Of a stretch of 64,000 nucleotides of DNA, positions 34,868-47,274 are shown piece after piece. A program made the position numbers and the translations under genes. The DNA comes from Ehretia macrophylla (lineage: Eukaryota; Streptophyta; Magnoliopsida; Boraginales; Ehretiaceae): positions 8,911,501 to 8,975,500 of the forward strand of contig CM075768.1 of the NCBI GenBank assembly GCA_037974665.1, in the 5' to 3' direction. Below the pieces are notes generated by a model, which was not told the DNA's origin, did no database searches, and saw only the letters and a program-made list of their open reading frames with translations. The first letter of the stretch is position 1. Each line of letters opens with the position of its first letter.

Positions 34868-37176
34868 TGTGACACCTAAGCCCGAGCTTAAAATTGTAAT
34901 ATTTTATTTTTCTGATTTCATATTTTTTCATATTACGTGACATTTATCTAGCATACGTTCATTGGAATTATGTGCATTGCATATTGGGTAAATGAGATAT
35001 AAAATGTTTTGGGTCTTGAATGAATAGTAAAAACAATGTTGCATTTTTGGGCTAAGTGAATTTTAGTTAGTTTTTGGTCTTTGTTTTAGTTTTATTGCAT
35101 TTTTTTCCTAAAGCCCAATTAGTCTACACATATAATAAATATACATATACATATTACTTAGCATAAAACACAACAAAAAAGAGCAAAAATACCCCCCAAA
35201 CCCGACGACCAAAGAATAAATGAAAAGAAAAAAATTATCTTAGGGTTTGCACTTGTGGTGTCTTCCAAGCTTGAATCAAGTGTTCTAGAGCCATCATAAT
35301 CCATTTCCTTGAATCTACAACCTATATCAGGTGAGGGATTGCATTATTTTTGCATTTTTAAGCTTTTGTCATGTTTATGTAAATTATTGTTTTGATGATA
35401 TATGATGGTTTCATGCTTGGATGATGTGTGTTTTAGTGTCTACTAGTTGTAAAGACATGTTACTAGCTTTTAATGCTTTGATTAGCTAAATTTTAAAATG
35501 GATCACTTGGAGAAGAAGATGAATAGTAAAATTTAGGTAGAATTGATGTTTAATGGTTATAAGCTTGGTTCTATGTTATCTAAGTGTGCCATAAGTGCTA
35601 TTGTAACTAGATTGATGCTTAAAATGAGTAGAACTTGTATAGTACTTGGTATATTGAGTTTGAACATAAAGGGGTACTTGTGGTTTATGGGTTAATTGCT
35701 TAGTTTAATGCTTAATACTTGTGCAATAAATGTTCATAAAACTAGACAAAGGCTTAGATTAACTAGTTTGGGGTTAAAATGAAATATGTGAAATTGAATA
35801 CCAAAGGGGGCCGAGTGTGTATTGTGTTGGCCGTGTGTGTTTGTGTGCTTTAGGAAGCTTGGTAGTGGTTCACTAGTGATTGAGGTGGGTTTAGTAAGCT
35901 TGTAATGTGTCCTTGTTGATAGATAACTTGTATAATTGCTAGGAAGAGAAAAGGGTTAATTATAGAAAGTTGAATTGGTTGTTAGTAGTTGATTTGGAAT
36001 TGACTAGTTAAGTATCTAAATGAACTTGAATAGATTGTTTATCTAATCGAAGAAGTTTCGTGAGTTGGATTGCATGTATACTTTGTTATGAATTGAATGA
36101 ATATGCAAGATATCTCGTTTATATTGTTATATTACTTATTAATTGTATCGTACATATGAGGACAACCTACTTTGTTGTCCATCAATTATGTGTTTATTAA
36201 ATTACCTCGATTATGTGTTTATTGTATGGATCGTATCGTGGTTGTGCAACCATATCGTCGGGGCAAATGTGTTGGATATTCACTGGGCGGCAACGGGCTT
36301 GCTAGTGAGTATTCAATCTCCGTGTTCTATTCCCTCACTCGCCTGGTCCAGCGATCACCAAGGGGTGTTGAGTCATAGGATTTCGGGGTATATCTGGAGT
36401 ACATCCACTAGAGTGATTGGGGTTATGTCGAAGAATTGATCGTGTTCGTGGTTCGTGGTTCGTGGTTCGTGATCGAGATCAAGACTTTGAAGTGTTTGGG
36501 GTTATTGAAATCGTATCCTTTTAATGTGTATTATTTAGTTGTTCAATCGATTATCTATCTCGTATTGTTACTTGATCTTGTGGATATTTGTTGCATTGCA
36601 TGAAAATGATTTTGAAAACACCCCGGTCAATTATCCATTCCCTCACTAAGCAACTATGTTTTGCTCATTCCTCTTTCTAACATGTTTCAAGAGAGGCTGA
36701 GGTAGATCCCCAGCTGATTGTTGAGGAAGAAGAAGTGCAAGTTGATCATTTGCCTCGATATTGCTTGCTGATATTGGATAGGAAGCTTGTGTGACCTATG
36801 TGGATGATCTATGTGTGGAATGTTAACTTTATGTATTTATGTTCTATTTTGAGACCTTAATGGTCTTGTATGTATTTATATTCTACGGAGGATTGTATCT
36901 TAAGTCTTGAAGGAGTAGTTGATAGTGGCATGTAATAGCTTAAATGCTTAGTTTTATTATCTAGTTTAGTATGCATGCTTTGAATTAGTCTAAGTTAAAG
37001 TTATGATCATGCTTGGCTTAGTAAGTCTAGAGCTATTTTTATGAACTTAAAAATGGAAGGCATATGAATAGATATTATTTATATCTTGTTGGTATATGGT
37101 TGTATATTGTTGTTGTGGCATATTCTTCTAAGTGTAGGTATCTGGATAGTCTACGGTACAGAGGAGACTCTATCCG
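34868..37176 (+). repeat. gypsy-type LTR, truncated at its 3' end
   Basis: It begins TGTGACACCTAAGCCCGAGC and contains, at 36150-36440, the same module as other LTRs here (ACAACCTACTTTGTTGTCC, GGTTGTGCAACC, ACTGGGCGGCAACGGG, GGAGTACATCC). At 37155-37176 GTACAGAGGAGACTCTATCC matches the near-end of the 26632 LTR family (ATACAGGGGAAACTCTGTCC on the minus strand), so about 90 bp of LTR end are missing where the next LTR starts. Three copies of the 9-mer CGTGGTTCG lie at about 36448-36472. Confidence 0.65.
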
Positions 37177-37900
37177 TGTGAGACCCCAATTTTGCCTAAC
37201 TTGCAAATACTTGTTTTATCTGCTTAAATGCTATTATAAATAATATATATGAATTTATATGTTCTACTAAGTGATTATATATTGAATGTGCATTTAAAAT
37301 ACATTTGCAAAACAAATACTATGGCTTTTCAACTTCTTTTGCAAAATTGAGTTTTATACCCTAGTTGTATGTATATGTATGCATATAAAAATTGTTGTCA
37401 ACTATTTTTAGTCTACTAAATATAGTATAAGTGTTAGTTTACATATATATGTGCATAAAGGCATAAAACAACTAAAATAGTAAAAATTGACAACTTTGAC
37501 TTAGTTTATTTTTGTTAACTTTGCTATATATACTCAATATACATGCATAATACAAAAAAAAATCAGCTCAAAACATACTCAAAAAACACACACATAGCCG
37601 TGTGCTCCTTGGGGAAAAAAGAAGACATTTTGCTTAGGTTTTCAACTAGATTTTCTCATAGAATTTGTATTTCAAGGCCAAATCTTGTCATTCAAAGCTT
37701 GAAATTACTTGTTGGGCACCTATTCTACTCATTTCTAACCTTGCTTGGGATCAAAGGTAAGGGAAAAATTAGTTCATTATTTCAAAGTTTGAGTTGAATT
37801 TTGGTTAATGCATTTGTAGTTGCTATTTTGTTAAATTGATATTAGATTATTGCTAAGTAGATGATAAGGACCAACTTCATGTGATCAAAATAAGATCACA
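37177..37900 (+). repeat. 5' fragment of an LTR related to the 50742 solo LTR
   Basis: It starts TGTGAGACCCCAATTTTGCC, against TGTGAAACCCCAAATTTTTG at 50742. Both share ATTGACAACTTTGACTT-type text, GCCGTG..., and GTTGGGCACCTATT followed by GGATCAAAGGT. Similarity fades near 37900, so only the first 700 bases or so remain. It interrupts the LTR at 34868-37176. Confidence 0.65.
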
Positions 37901-37956
37901 GTAAAATAAATGCTGTATGTTTTTCGACTGATAATAAATGATGAATAGATAATAAT

Positions 37957-38006
<50 letters not shown>

Positions 38007-38254
38007 CTGTTTATGGTAGTATTTCGTAATAAGTGTTTTCTTGTTCTCATTGTTTATCAATATGCCTTTAAAATTCTGAACTTGAGAGACAATAAATTTA
38101 TCACTTTTCTCTTTCCTGACATGTAACTCTTGAAAATAATAAATAATATAATAAACTATTCTCTAACAATTAAGCTGCCAAATTTTAGCTTTTGAGCTAT
38201 AGAATTTTTGCAGTAGAACTTTAGTTAAAAATGCTGTTGAACAAAAGTCGTAGA
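37901..38254. other. no gene; contains the AT microsatellite
   Basis: AT-rich DNA of unknown origin that includes a (TA)n run at 37960-38001. Confidence 0.45.
37960..38001. repeat. (TA)n microsatellite
   Basis: An uninterrupted TA dinucleotide run of about 42 bp. Confidence 0.95.
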
Positions 38255-38489
38255 CTGTTTGGCCTATATTGCGCAATATTGAGCTTTTAAAAAATTTGAT
38301 AGCAATATTGTACTTTAAAAAATATGAAGGGATATATTTGAGAAAGAAAAAAAAAACAGCTTCCCGCATTATATAAAAACAGCTTCGCAAAAACCAATTT
38401 TGAAAAGTTCTAATTTGGAGCTTCTTGTTTTTCAACTTTTTTCAGCTTTAACTTTTACCTAAAAGTACTTTTAAAAATGGGCCAAACAG
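38255..38489. mobile_element. possible MITE (CTGTTTGGCC termini)
   Basis: CTGTTTGGCC at the left and GGCCAAACAG at the right form a perfect 10-bp inverted repeat around 215 bp of AT-rich DNA. Another GGCCAAATA lies just outside at 38542-38550. No clear target duplication was found. Confidence 0.4.
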
Positions 38490-40839
38490 GTGAGATTAGC
38501 TTCTAAACTCACAGAAAGCACTTTTCAGTGTCAAAAAGTTAGGCCAAATATGTCACGCCCCAACCCGACCTATAAAGGTTAGACTAGGGTGTGATATAAA
38601 CATTTAAGTCATATCACATACTTAATTGTTCATGAAAGTTAACACTTAACATTTTAGCCTAAACTCCACAAATTCTCCAAAAAATCGGCAGCATAACGGC
38701 TGTAATTGGGCTCCTTAGTTTGACCTAATTTTCTAAAGGCCTCAAAACTTTCAATCTCAAATTCATTTCCAACTAAGATTACTATTTATCATTAATTGAA
38801 ACGCCTACTAGTTGTCTCGAAGTCTCGTTTGATTAACAGCCTAGCATGATAGCTATGTCTCGTTTGTTTATTAATCCTTATTACAAAAGTACCTGTTGAT
38901 CTTAGCTCAACAATGAGTACCTGCTTAAGATTGGATAGATTCATTTTACTTAATTCTTACCTGATACTTCATAATCCTATGATAGATACTAGCCAGTAGC
39001 GATAGCAAAAACGACCACAAGAGTGTCTAAGTAGTTATGATCAATACAAGTCAAAATTAGACCCCAAATTACAACGGGGGTCATTTACAATACAATAACA
39101 AGCAACATGCGAAATAGTCTTCAAGCAACATATCGTTTACAAAATGGCCATAGTCAAGTAAGGCACGTAGGGCAAGCAATTATTCCAAGGAATCATCAAT
39201 AGGTACGTTGCCCGCGGGTACCTGTTCCTGGTCTTCTTCATCTGAGATGATAAAAGAGGGTGAGTCCTTATGAACTCAGCGAGGGGGAACGAGAAATAAG
39301 TTTGAAACTCTTTTTCCGGTTCAACTTATAAAAACCTTTTGCAAGCATGACATATATCACAAGTAAGTACATAATGTAATATATAAATAAAAGAACACAA
39401 TTACCCGTCTTTCCTCCCCGAGGTCCTCTAAGAACCAAGCGAGAGTACTTATACACATAGTGAAAAGGATACGGTGAGCTTTTGCTCTCAGTTCATTTCC
39501 AGTATCAGATGTTGCGGCTGACTTCAAATCATCCCCTTATCATGCCAAATGGGTGTACTCCGGATGTACCCCGAAATCCTATGACCCAACTCTCTGAGGA
39601 AGTCTAGCCCCCAAACGAGAGAGGGAATTGGATAATGGTAGTTACAGTTGCACCGGCAAACCCGATGCCGCCCAGTGTGCGTGAACGCTACCACGCCAGA
39701 ATAAAAGGTTGCAACCTTGTATGCAATGCACATTTATGACATTTAATATATCACATTAGGAGGACAACAAAGTAGGTTGCCTCCGAGCAGTCATAAGATT
39801 GCACATTGACAAGTAAACACGCGAGACACGATATGACAAGTAATTTCACTTGAAAAGCAAATAGAGTTATATGAATATTAAACGGGCAGCCATGTAACGC
39901 ATGTAAATCAAGTCATATAACTCATTTCGAAGTTCACGTAATCAAATAATAAGATTATACAACATGCAACGACATCTAAGTAGGACCGGGTGCAAGAAAG
40001 GCTTACTTGTCAACATGTAATCATCGAAATCATGTTTAGGGCTATGAGGGAAACTACGGGCAGCCTATTAATTACATAATTAAACACAATATCCATAGGA
40101 TCAACACTTAGCGAGTTTTTCCTAGTCATTAGAGTTTCATTTCATGCTCACTCGTGCGATTAAGCCCTAAGTTATCACGTAATTAAACTCAAGCCATGCA
40201 TTGATTAATTAAAACACCCTCAAGCATTCAAAACAGTCCACACAACATCCAAGTGTCACAATCCCAAGCATTTAATACAACGAGAGAAGTTACAATAATT
40301 TTCAAAGCAAATCCCTAATTGAAAACCTCACTGCAATGGTCTGTTTTCTCATAATCATTGAGACAAGCAAAAAAACTCCAATTATTCGGCAGCTTTTTTT
40401 TAGCTAATAAGCCCGTGGAGATTGAGGTTAATGAAATGGATGTAGCAGTAGCTTGTTGAAAACCCAGAGTTTTTACTTGAGCTGCTTTGCTAAACCTCTT
40501 GTAACTCTTCTTTTCGATTATAACCGAAAAAAGAAAAAAAAAATAGCATTGAAATCGATTTTTTCTTTTTTATCTGGCATTAACTTGGAACCAAATGGGA
40601 TTCATATGAAAAAGACCAATTAATTCATTACAAAAAAAAATAATATGTGATTTTTTATTTATTTAATAGAATGATTTAGTATTTCTTCATTCATTTCCAT
40701 CCAATCAAAAAGTGTGAACAAAATGTCAAATTAAAGCTTAAGGAGTTAACTAAATCCAGAAACAAACCTCGCATCATTTGGAGTTCGGGTTCAAGAGTTA
40801 TAGCCAAAACCGTGAGATTACGCAAAACTGTCCAAATTT

Positions 40840-41230
40840 GCACACATTTCAATACTTGTTGTTTTTGAGGACCTTAGGGTCAGATTTAGCCTTAGTCTAT
40901 TTCTGAAAACAATGTCCAGAACTAACAAATCTAGTAGCATACCAAATTTCATGCATTTTGGATATCATTTACCAAGTCAAAACTGGTTCGTTCTACAAGG
41001 ACAGTGAATCTGCCAAAACCTGCTTCACTTTCCCAGATTTTTCAGATTTGGACACATTTTGATTTTTTGCCATTTTGGGGACCTTAGAGTCAAAATTAGC
41101 TTTGGCCTTTTTCTGCAAAAAAATGCTTATAACTGGACAAAATAGTTACCTACCAATTTTCACCCATTTTCAACATCATTTACCTGGTCAAAATCACTTC
41201 GTTCCAACAGAACAGAAAGCTGTCAAATAC
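40840..41230 (-). repeat. diverged 210-bp tandem duplication inside the LTR
   Basis: GGACCTTAGGGTCA at about 40870 and GGACCTTAGAGTCA at about 41080 mark two units with parallel text (CAAATTTCATGCATTTT / CAATTTTCACCCATTTT, then TTACC..GTCAAAA.. and CGTTC). Confidence 0.7.
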
Positions 41231-41707
41231 GCGATTTCACCTATCTTCACATTTTAGCCAAAAATCTTGCCATGCATGTTTACAAAAGCTCATGCACACA
41301 CATATATCACAAGTACAGAGGTAAAAATAGACATTCAAAGGCATGCATGTGGTTTTTAAAAGCTTTTCAAAGAAGTTTTAGCCCTCACCTTAGCAAGAAA
41401 ACAAGGAAGATGCACAAACTTTTGATGAAGCACAATGTCGACCTTTTTCCTTGCTTAACCGAGAGACAACTTGAGATTTCTCTAATTCCTAGCTTAGTAA
41501 CCATGTTCTTAGTATGTGCAAGTGGCTAGAACAAAAAGAAAATGAAATGGAAGCTAACAAAATTACCTAAGCCGAAATGAATGTGCTATGAGCTTGCATG
41601 TGCGATTTTTGCATTCTAGCTTGCTTGGTCGAGCTTCCTAGTTTCTTGCATGTCTTGATGAACCATTGAGTGATGAACTTAAGCTATGGGGAGTAGGATT
41701 TCAGCTA

Positions 41708-41768
41708 GGGCCGAGAGAGAGAGAGAAGAAATGAGAGAAAGAAGGAAAGAATGAAAGAAAAATGAAAT
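41708..41768. repeat. GA-rich purine tract
   Basis: A GAGAGAGAGA run followed by AAGGAAAGAATGAAAGAAAAA; low complexity, inside the gypsy LTR. Confidence 0.8.
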
Positions 41769-42493
41769 GCTTGATCGGTTTGATGCTTGTGTCGGCCTAG
41801 GGCCTTGAAATTTCAGATTTTTGTGTCTTCAAGGAGCATGTTTGAATCACCTAGCATGGGCATGGAGTGTGTGTCGAGATTGGTGTGCATTGGGTAGGGT
41901 TTTGAGTCAATTTTTTTTATTGTTTTGTGTCATAACATGTCATAGAATGTCTAGGTTTAATTTTGAATCATGCAAGGCAAGCACAAATGCAAGAAAGTGG
42001 TCGGCCAAGGCATTGCAAAATTCTGAATTTTTGTCTTGGTTGAGAAATATAATATTGTGTGTTTGGGATGTTGAAAAGAATAAGGAATAAAGAATAAAGA
42101 ATGCTTAGCTTTTGGTGCAATTTCGTTTTCTAGTGAGTTGAATTGGCATTTTAATATTAGTTAGTGGAATTTGTAGGATTAATTAATGATCTAGTGCTTC
42201 GTGTAAAATGCTTTCTTGATTAACGTGTGGGTACATTTTCCTAGGTTTAGGGCACACAATACGAGGTAGGGCACGAACTACGAGACGAATGTACGTTTTT
42301 CAAGTAAATGCATGTAACCCTAAATGAATGCATGTAATTCAATGCAAGGCACACAAAACGAAACACAATTCTTAAACCTAGGTCAAGGCACTTAAATCTA
42401 GGTTATGACACATGAAATGATGTATCGCACGCAAATCGAGGTCGGGCCTCACATCCTCCCCTCCTTAAAAGAATTTCGTCCCGAAATTCAATA

Positions 42494-44034
42494 TTACCTT
42501 TGAAATAAAGCTGGATACTGTTGCTCCATCTGCTCTCGTCTTTCCCACGTTACTTCTTCAACTCCATGATGATCCAACAACACTTTCACCATCGGTATAG
42601 ATTTGTTGCGCAACTCTCGATCTTGCTGGTCTAGGATCCGAACAGGTTTCTCTTCATAAGACAAGTTCTCCCGAAGCTGCAACGGCTCTGGCTCCAAGAT
42701 ATGCGATGGATCAGGGTGGTACTTCCGTAGCATTGAAACATGAAAGACGTCGTGAATATTGAAGAGGTTTTGGGGTAGTTCCAGGCGATACGCCAATTTT
42801 CCAACCTTCTCAATTATCTCAAATGGTCCTACAAAGCTCGGGCTTAACTTTCCACCCTTGCCGTGCTTAATCAGTCCCCTCCGAGGTGATATCTTCAAGA
42901 ACACCTTGTCGCCGACCTCAAATTCTAGACTCTGTCTCCGTCGGTCTGCATAACTTTTCTGCCTACTTTGGGCGGTAAGCATCCGTTTCCGGATGAGGTG
43001 GATATTATCAACAGTCTTCATAAGTTTAGGTAGAAGGGTCGGGTCAAAAGTATTCATCTCACCTACTTCATCCCAGTAAATTGGGGATCGACACTTACGT
43101 CCATACAATGCCTCAAATGGGGCCATTCTGATAGTGGCCTGATAACTATTATTATAAGCAAACTCTGCTAGAGGCAGATATTTCTCCCAACCTTTCCCAA
43201 AGTCTAAAACACACGCCCTCAGCATATCCTCCAGAATCTGAATAGTTCTCTCAAATTGTCCATCAATCTGAGGGTGATAAGCTGTGCTGAAACTCAACTT
43301 CGTTCCCAAAGCTTCTTGCAATCTCTTCCAAAATCGGGAAGTAAAACGAGGATCCCTATCCGATACAATACTCACAGGCATCCCGTGTAACCTTACAATA
43401 TCCGCCACATACATATCTCCCAATTTCTCAGGACTATCCTCCTTGTTCATCGGTAAGAAGTGCGCTGACTTAGTCAATCTATCCACTATGACCTAAACGG
43501 CGTCATGACCCTTTTGTGACCTGGGCAGGTCCATAACAAAGTCCATGGTTATATGTTCCCATTTCCATTGAGGGATTTCCAATGGCTGAAGTAAACCTGC
43601 TGGTCGTTGATGTTCCGCTTTGACTCTCTGGCAAGTCAAACACCGTGTCATAAACTCCGCAATCTCTCTCTTCATGTTATTCCACCAATAATGTTGCTTC
43701 AAATCCCGGTACATCTTTGTTCCACCGGGGTGGATAGTGTATCTTGAAGTATGGACTTCTTCAAGAATCTTCTTTTTCAGCTCTGGCTCATTAGGAACAC
43801 AAATCCAATTCCTAAACCTCCAAATACCATCATCATGAAACTTGAAATCTGTGTTACTTTCTTTAATCTTCTGAAACTGTTGGTCCTTCTGTTGAGCCTC
43901 TCGCAATTCAGACAACAAGGTCAATTGAACTTGTGTAGTGGCAAATAGTAACCCTTTTTGAGTTAATTGTGGTTTCCACAATAATGCTTCCTCTAACAAC
44001 TCCTGCACCTTAACTTCCAGTTTTGCCATGCTCG
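42494..44034 (-). pseudogene. gypsy integrase and chromodomain
   Basis: Minus-strand reading starts at the HHCC zinc finger ([24 protein letters not shown]). The core follows: TMDFVMDLP, then IVSDRDPRF and [13 protein letters not shown], so all three catalytic acids (D, D, E) are present. The GPF/Y segment is FVGPFEII, and a chromodomain-like end ([21 protein letters not shown], then EEVTWE) closes the frame at 42494. One in-frame TAG at about 43493 replaces the Trp of the usual [12 protein letters not shown]. The 330-codon part downstream of that stop is uninterrupted. Confidence 0.88.
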
Positions 44035-45457
44035 CTTTCCGACTTAAGGTATCTGCAACTACATTTGCTTTACCGGGCACATAATTGATTGTGCAGTTAT
44101 AATCATCCAAAAGCTCTATCCGCCGTCTTTGCCTCATGTTCAACTCTTTTTGTGAGAACAAGTATTTCAAGCTCTTGTGATCAGTAAACACCTCGAACTT
44201 GTTACCCCACAGATAGTGCCTCTATTTCTTGAGTGCAAACACGATAGCCGCTAACTCCAAATCATGCGTTGGGTAGTTCAATTCATACGACTTCGGTTTC
44301 CTAGAAGCATACGCAATCACTCTACCATTTTGCATCAACACACAACCCAGTCCTTCATTCGAAGCATCGCTATAGATTACAAAACCTTGACTCCCTTCAG
44401 GCAATGCAAGAACGGGTGCAGTAGTCAATCTTCTCTTCAATTCTTGGAAACTGTTCTTACACTTGTCATTCCACACGAACTTTGTTTTCTTCTGAGTGAG
44501 CTTTGTAAGCGGTCCTGCGATCTTTGAGAAATCCTTCACGAACCTCCGATAATAGCCGGCTAGACCAAGAAAACTCCGAACCTCCGTAACGTTTTTCAGC
44601 TTCTTCCAGGACATCACCGCTTCTATCTTTGCTGGATCCACTGCTATTCCCTCTTGGGATATGATATGCCCCAAAAATGCAATCTGCTGCAACCAAAATT
44701 AACATTTGCTAAACTTTGCATACAATTGATGCTCTCGAAGTTTCTGCAGTACCAATCGCAGATGTTGTTCGTGCTCAGCCTCAGATTTCGAGTATACCAA
44801 AATATCATCAATAAAGATCACCACAAATTGGTCCAAGTAGGGTTGAAACATCCTGTGCATCAAGTCCATAAAAGCTGCAGGGGCATTAGTTAGACCAAAT
44901 GGCATCACCACATATTCATAATGCCCATATCTCGTCCTGAAAGCCGTTTTAGGCACATCCTCCTTTTTGATCCGCAACTGATAGTACCCTTGCCTCAAGT
45001 CGAGCTTCGAATACACTTTGGCTCCTTGAAGTTGATCAAATAACTCGTCGATCAGTGGAAGTGGGTATTTATTCTTGACGGTCACTTGGTTCAATCCTCG
45101 ATAATCGATGCATAGCCTCAACGTTCCGTCTTTCTTCTTTACAAATAGGACTGGCGCACCCCACAGAGAAGAACTTGGTTGAACAAACCCCTTCTTCAAC
45201 AATCCTTGCAATTGGTCTTTCAATTCTTGTAGCTCGGCCGGTGCCATACGATAGGGAGCTTTAGATATCGGTTGGGTGCCAGACAGTAATTCTATAATGA
45301 ACTCGATCTCCCGATTTGGGGGTAAACCGGGCAATTCTTCTAGAAACACATCCGCATAATCTTTAATCACTGGCATCTCCTCCAACTTAGCTTTGTCCGA
45401 CGGCTTGTTGATGAGGTAAGCTAAGTATCCACTACACCCTTTTCTCAAGGACTTCAC
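44035..45457 (-). pseudogene. gypsy reverse transcriptase and RNase H
   Basis: The RT shows [44 protein letters not shown] and the catalytic FIDDIL. RNase H shows [16 protein letters not shown] and [10 protein letters not shown], and finishes at ADTLSRK. Two in-frame stops break it: TAA after KFSKC (about 44696), where the family has Glu, and TAG at 44222 where the family has Trp (KKWRHYLWG-type). The domain is otherwise well conserved. Confidence 0.9.
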
Positions 45458-45499
45458 TGCTTTCGTAGATGAAATGATGGAACTTCCGGTGAAGTCTCT

Positions 45500-45850
45500 T
45501 CAACCAATTACCTCCAATATTGGTTGACCAGGTATCTGGAATGTTACAATCTTCGTCCGGCAATCTAGTTGGGCATGATGCTTTGCCAACCAGTCCATCC
45601 CTAAGATGACTTCATAGTCTCGAAAAGGTAATACAATAAGATTGGCTGAGAATTCCCTATCTTTAATTTGGATTTTACATGCTTTACAAGCTGAGCTAGT
45701 AACAAGTTTAGAACCCATCGGAGTACCAACTTCTACTTCGTAAGGCAAACATACAACTTTCAGTTTCACACGTTGCACACATAAGGGAGTAATAAATGAA
45801 TGAGTAGCACCTGGATCAATTAGCACCCTAACAGGTTGATTCAGTATCAA
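45500..45850 (-). pseudogene. gypsy aspartic protease
   Basis: The active-site segment reads LIDPGATHSF; the family has LIDSGATHSF, so the DSG triad is changed to DPG. The flap-side text VILGMDWLAKH is normal. The frame ends at TGA (45500), where reading would otherwise continue toward RT. With the active-site change and the stop, the protease is predicted inactive. Confidence 0.85.
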
Positions 45851-47008
45851 GAATGTACCTTCAACAACAGCGGTTTCCTCTGGAAGCTCCTCGCACTCAA
45901 TAGCATAAGCTCGAGCCTAAACTCTAGGAACTGGAGTCTTGCCTCTACCAGCTGGTTTAACTTGATTTTGTCCTCCTTGCCATTTAGGGCAATCCTTGAT
46001 CTGATGATAATCACTGCCACACCGCACACATCGTCCTGACTTCTTCTAGCACTGGGCCTCGGTATGACCCTTCTTGTCACAGTAAGAACAGTTGATAGAT
46101 TGAGTAGCAAGTGAACTACTTGTGGATCCAAGAGTAGAAGAGGCTGATGGTACTTTAGTCGGGCCACGGTTATTAACTGGTCTATTCTGGCTCTGGCCCT
46201 GACTGCGACTCTGACTCTGAAATTTCCTCTATTGACCTGGAGGCTGATATGGTTTCTTGTTCGGCTGACTTGAACCGGCTCTATCAACTTTCCTTTTCTC
46301 AACTCGGGAAGCAGCAGCAAGGAGAGCAGAATAGGTATCGAAGTCATGCGAAGCCAACTAGTCCTGAATTTCTGGCCTCAACCCAATCGTAAATTTCCAC
46401 ATCTTCGCCTCAGGAGTACTGACCATGTATTGAGTATAGCGGGACAGTCGGTCAAAACGAGCCTCGTACTGGGCCACCGTCATGTTACCCTGGTTCAAGT
46501 GCATGAATTCCTCAATCCGCCTCTGCCTGGAAACTGCAGGTACGTATTTCTCCTTGAATGCCTTAACGAAATTACCCCACAAGCGAGGTGTATGATCAAT
46601 TTCGCAAAGTGCCTCCATAGTGTGCCACTAATGCTCAGCATCCTTGTGCAACAGAAACACAGCGAACTCAACCTTTTCTTCATCAGTATAGTCAAGTGGT
46701 CTGAAAATCCTTTCAATCTCAGACAGCTAAGCCTCTACCTTTTCATCATCAGCTTCCCCGTGGAATTTAAACGAGCGAAAGTCAAGGAACTCCCGCATTC
46801 TGCTATGTCTCCCATGGTTACCATCATTCCTGTTGTTGTTGTTGTTGTTTGCTTCACGTGCATCTTGACGTTCCATCACTCGCGACACGCAATCCATGGC
46901 ATTCGCCATCATGTTAAACATAGCCATGCCGGGATTAGTTTGATGAGCATCCTCGGTCTCTTGGGGCTTACCGCTCCTATTAATAGTGCGGGTACTAGGG
47001 CCAGCCAT
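45851..47008 (-). pseudogene. gypsy gag with zinc knuckle
   Basis: ATG at 47008 (MAGPSTRTINR). The retrotransposon gag domain reads MREFLDFRSFKF, then after a stop LSEIERIF, WGNFVKAFKEKY and YEARFDRLSRY. A zinc knuckle CSYCDKKGHTEAQC and a second one CVRCGSDYHQIKDC are separated by a TAG. In-frame stops: TAG at 46727, about 46619, about 46355, about 46220, about 46047 and about 45918. At 46727, 46619 and 46047 the family has Trp. An asparagine run (six N, from a GTT repeat on the plus strand at 46833-46850) lies in the N-terminal part. Confidence 0.85.
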
Positions 47009-47251
47009 CTATAGGCACAGATTACGATGCATAATTTATTGGAATACGACAAACAAGAATTTAATGCATAAGATATGCAACATATAATTTTATATAGATA
47101 CACAATTCTAGAAACAATTAAGACATGTCAATCACATAAGCACATAGAACATAGAAGGCACAATTAACATTATCACACATAAACAAGTCATCCTAATAAC
47201 CTTATGGCTCTACCTATGGTCCGAGAGTTAAACCAGGTTTAAGTAATCTAA

Positions 47252-47263
47252 GCTCTGATACCA
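47252..47263 (-). other. primer-binding site (initiator tRNA-Met)
   Basis: TGGTATCAGAGC on the minus strand, 11 bp from the LTR end. That gap is longer than the 2 bp seen in the element at 26632-32677. Confidence 0.85.
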
Positions 47264-47274
47264 TTTAGATAAGG

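Larger units (their letters stand above)
38551..42453 (-). repeat. 3' LTR of the gypsy element (3903 bp)
   Basis: It begins TGTCACGCCCC and ends GGGCCTCACA on the plus strand, next to the polypurine tract. The first 400 or so bases differ from the 5' LTR copy at about 18 positions by eye, mostly transitions. The shared LTR module lies at 39537-39790. Confidence 0.9.

Noticed and set aside
36143-36439. 98- and 68-codon plus-strand frames
   Set aside because: They coincide with the GC-rich LTR module seen in other LTRs on either strand, so the open frames reflect composition.
38050-38054. ttgtt as the right target duplication of the LTR starting at 34868
   Set aside because: The preceding bases do not look like an LTR end, and the LTR's near-end text already appears at 37155-37176.
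46346-47014. 222-codon plus-strand frame
   Set aside because: Antisense to the gypsy gag, which has clear gag and zinc-knuckle motifs on the minus strand.
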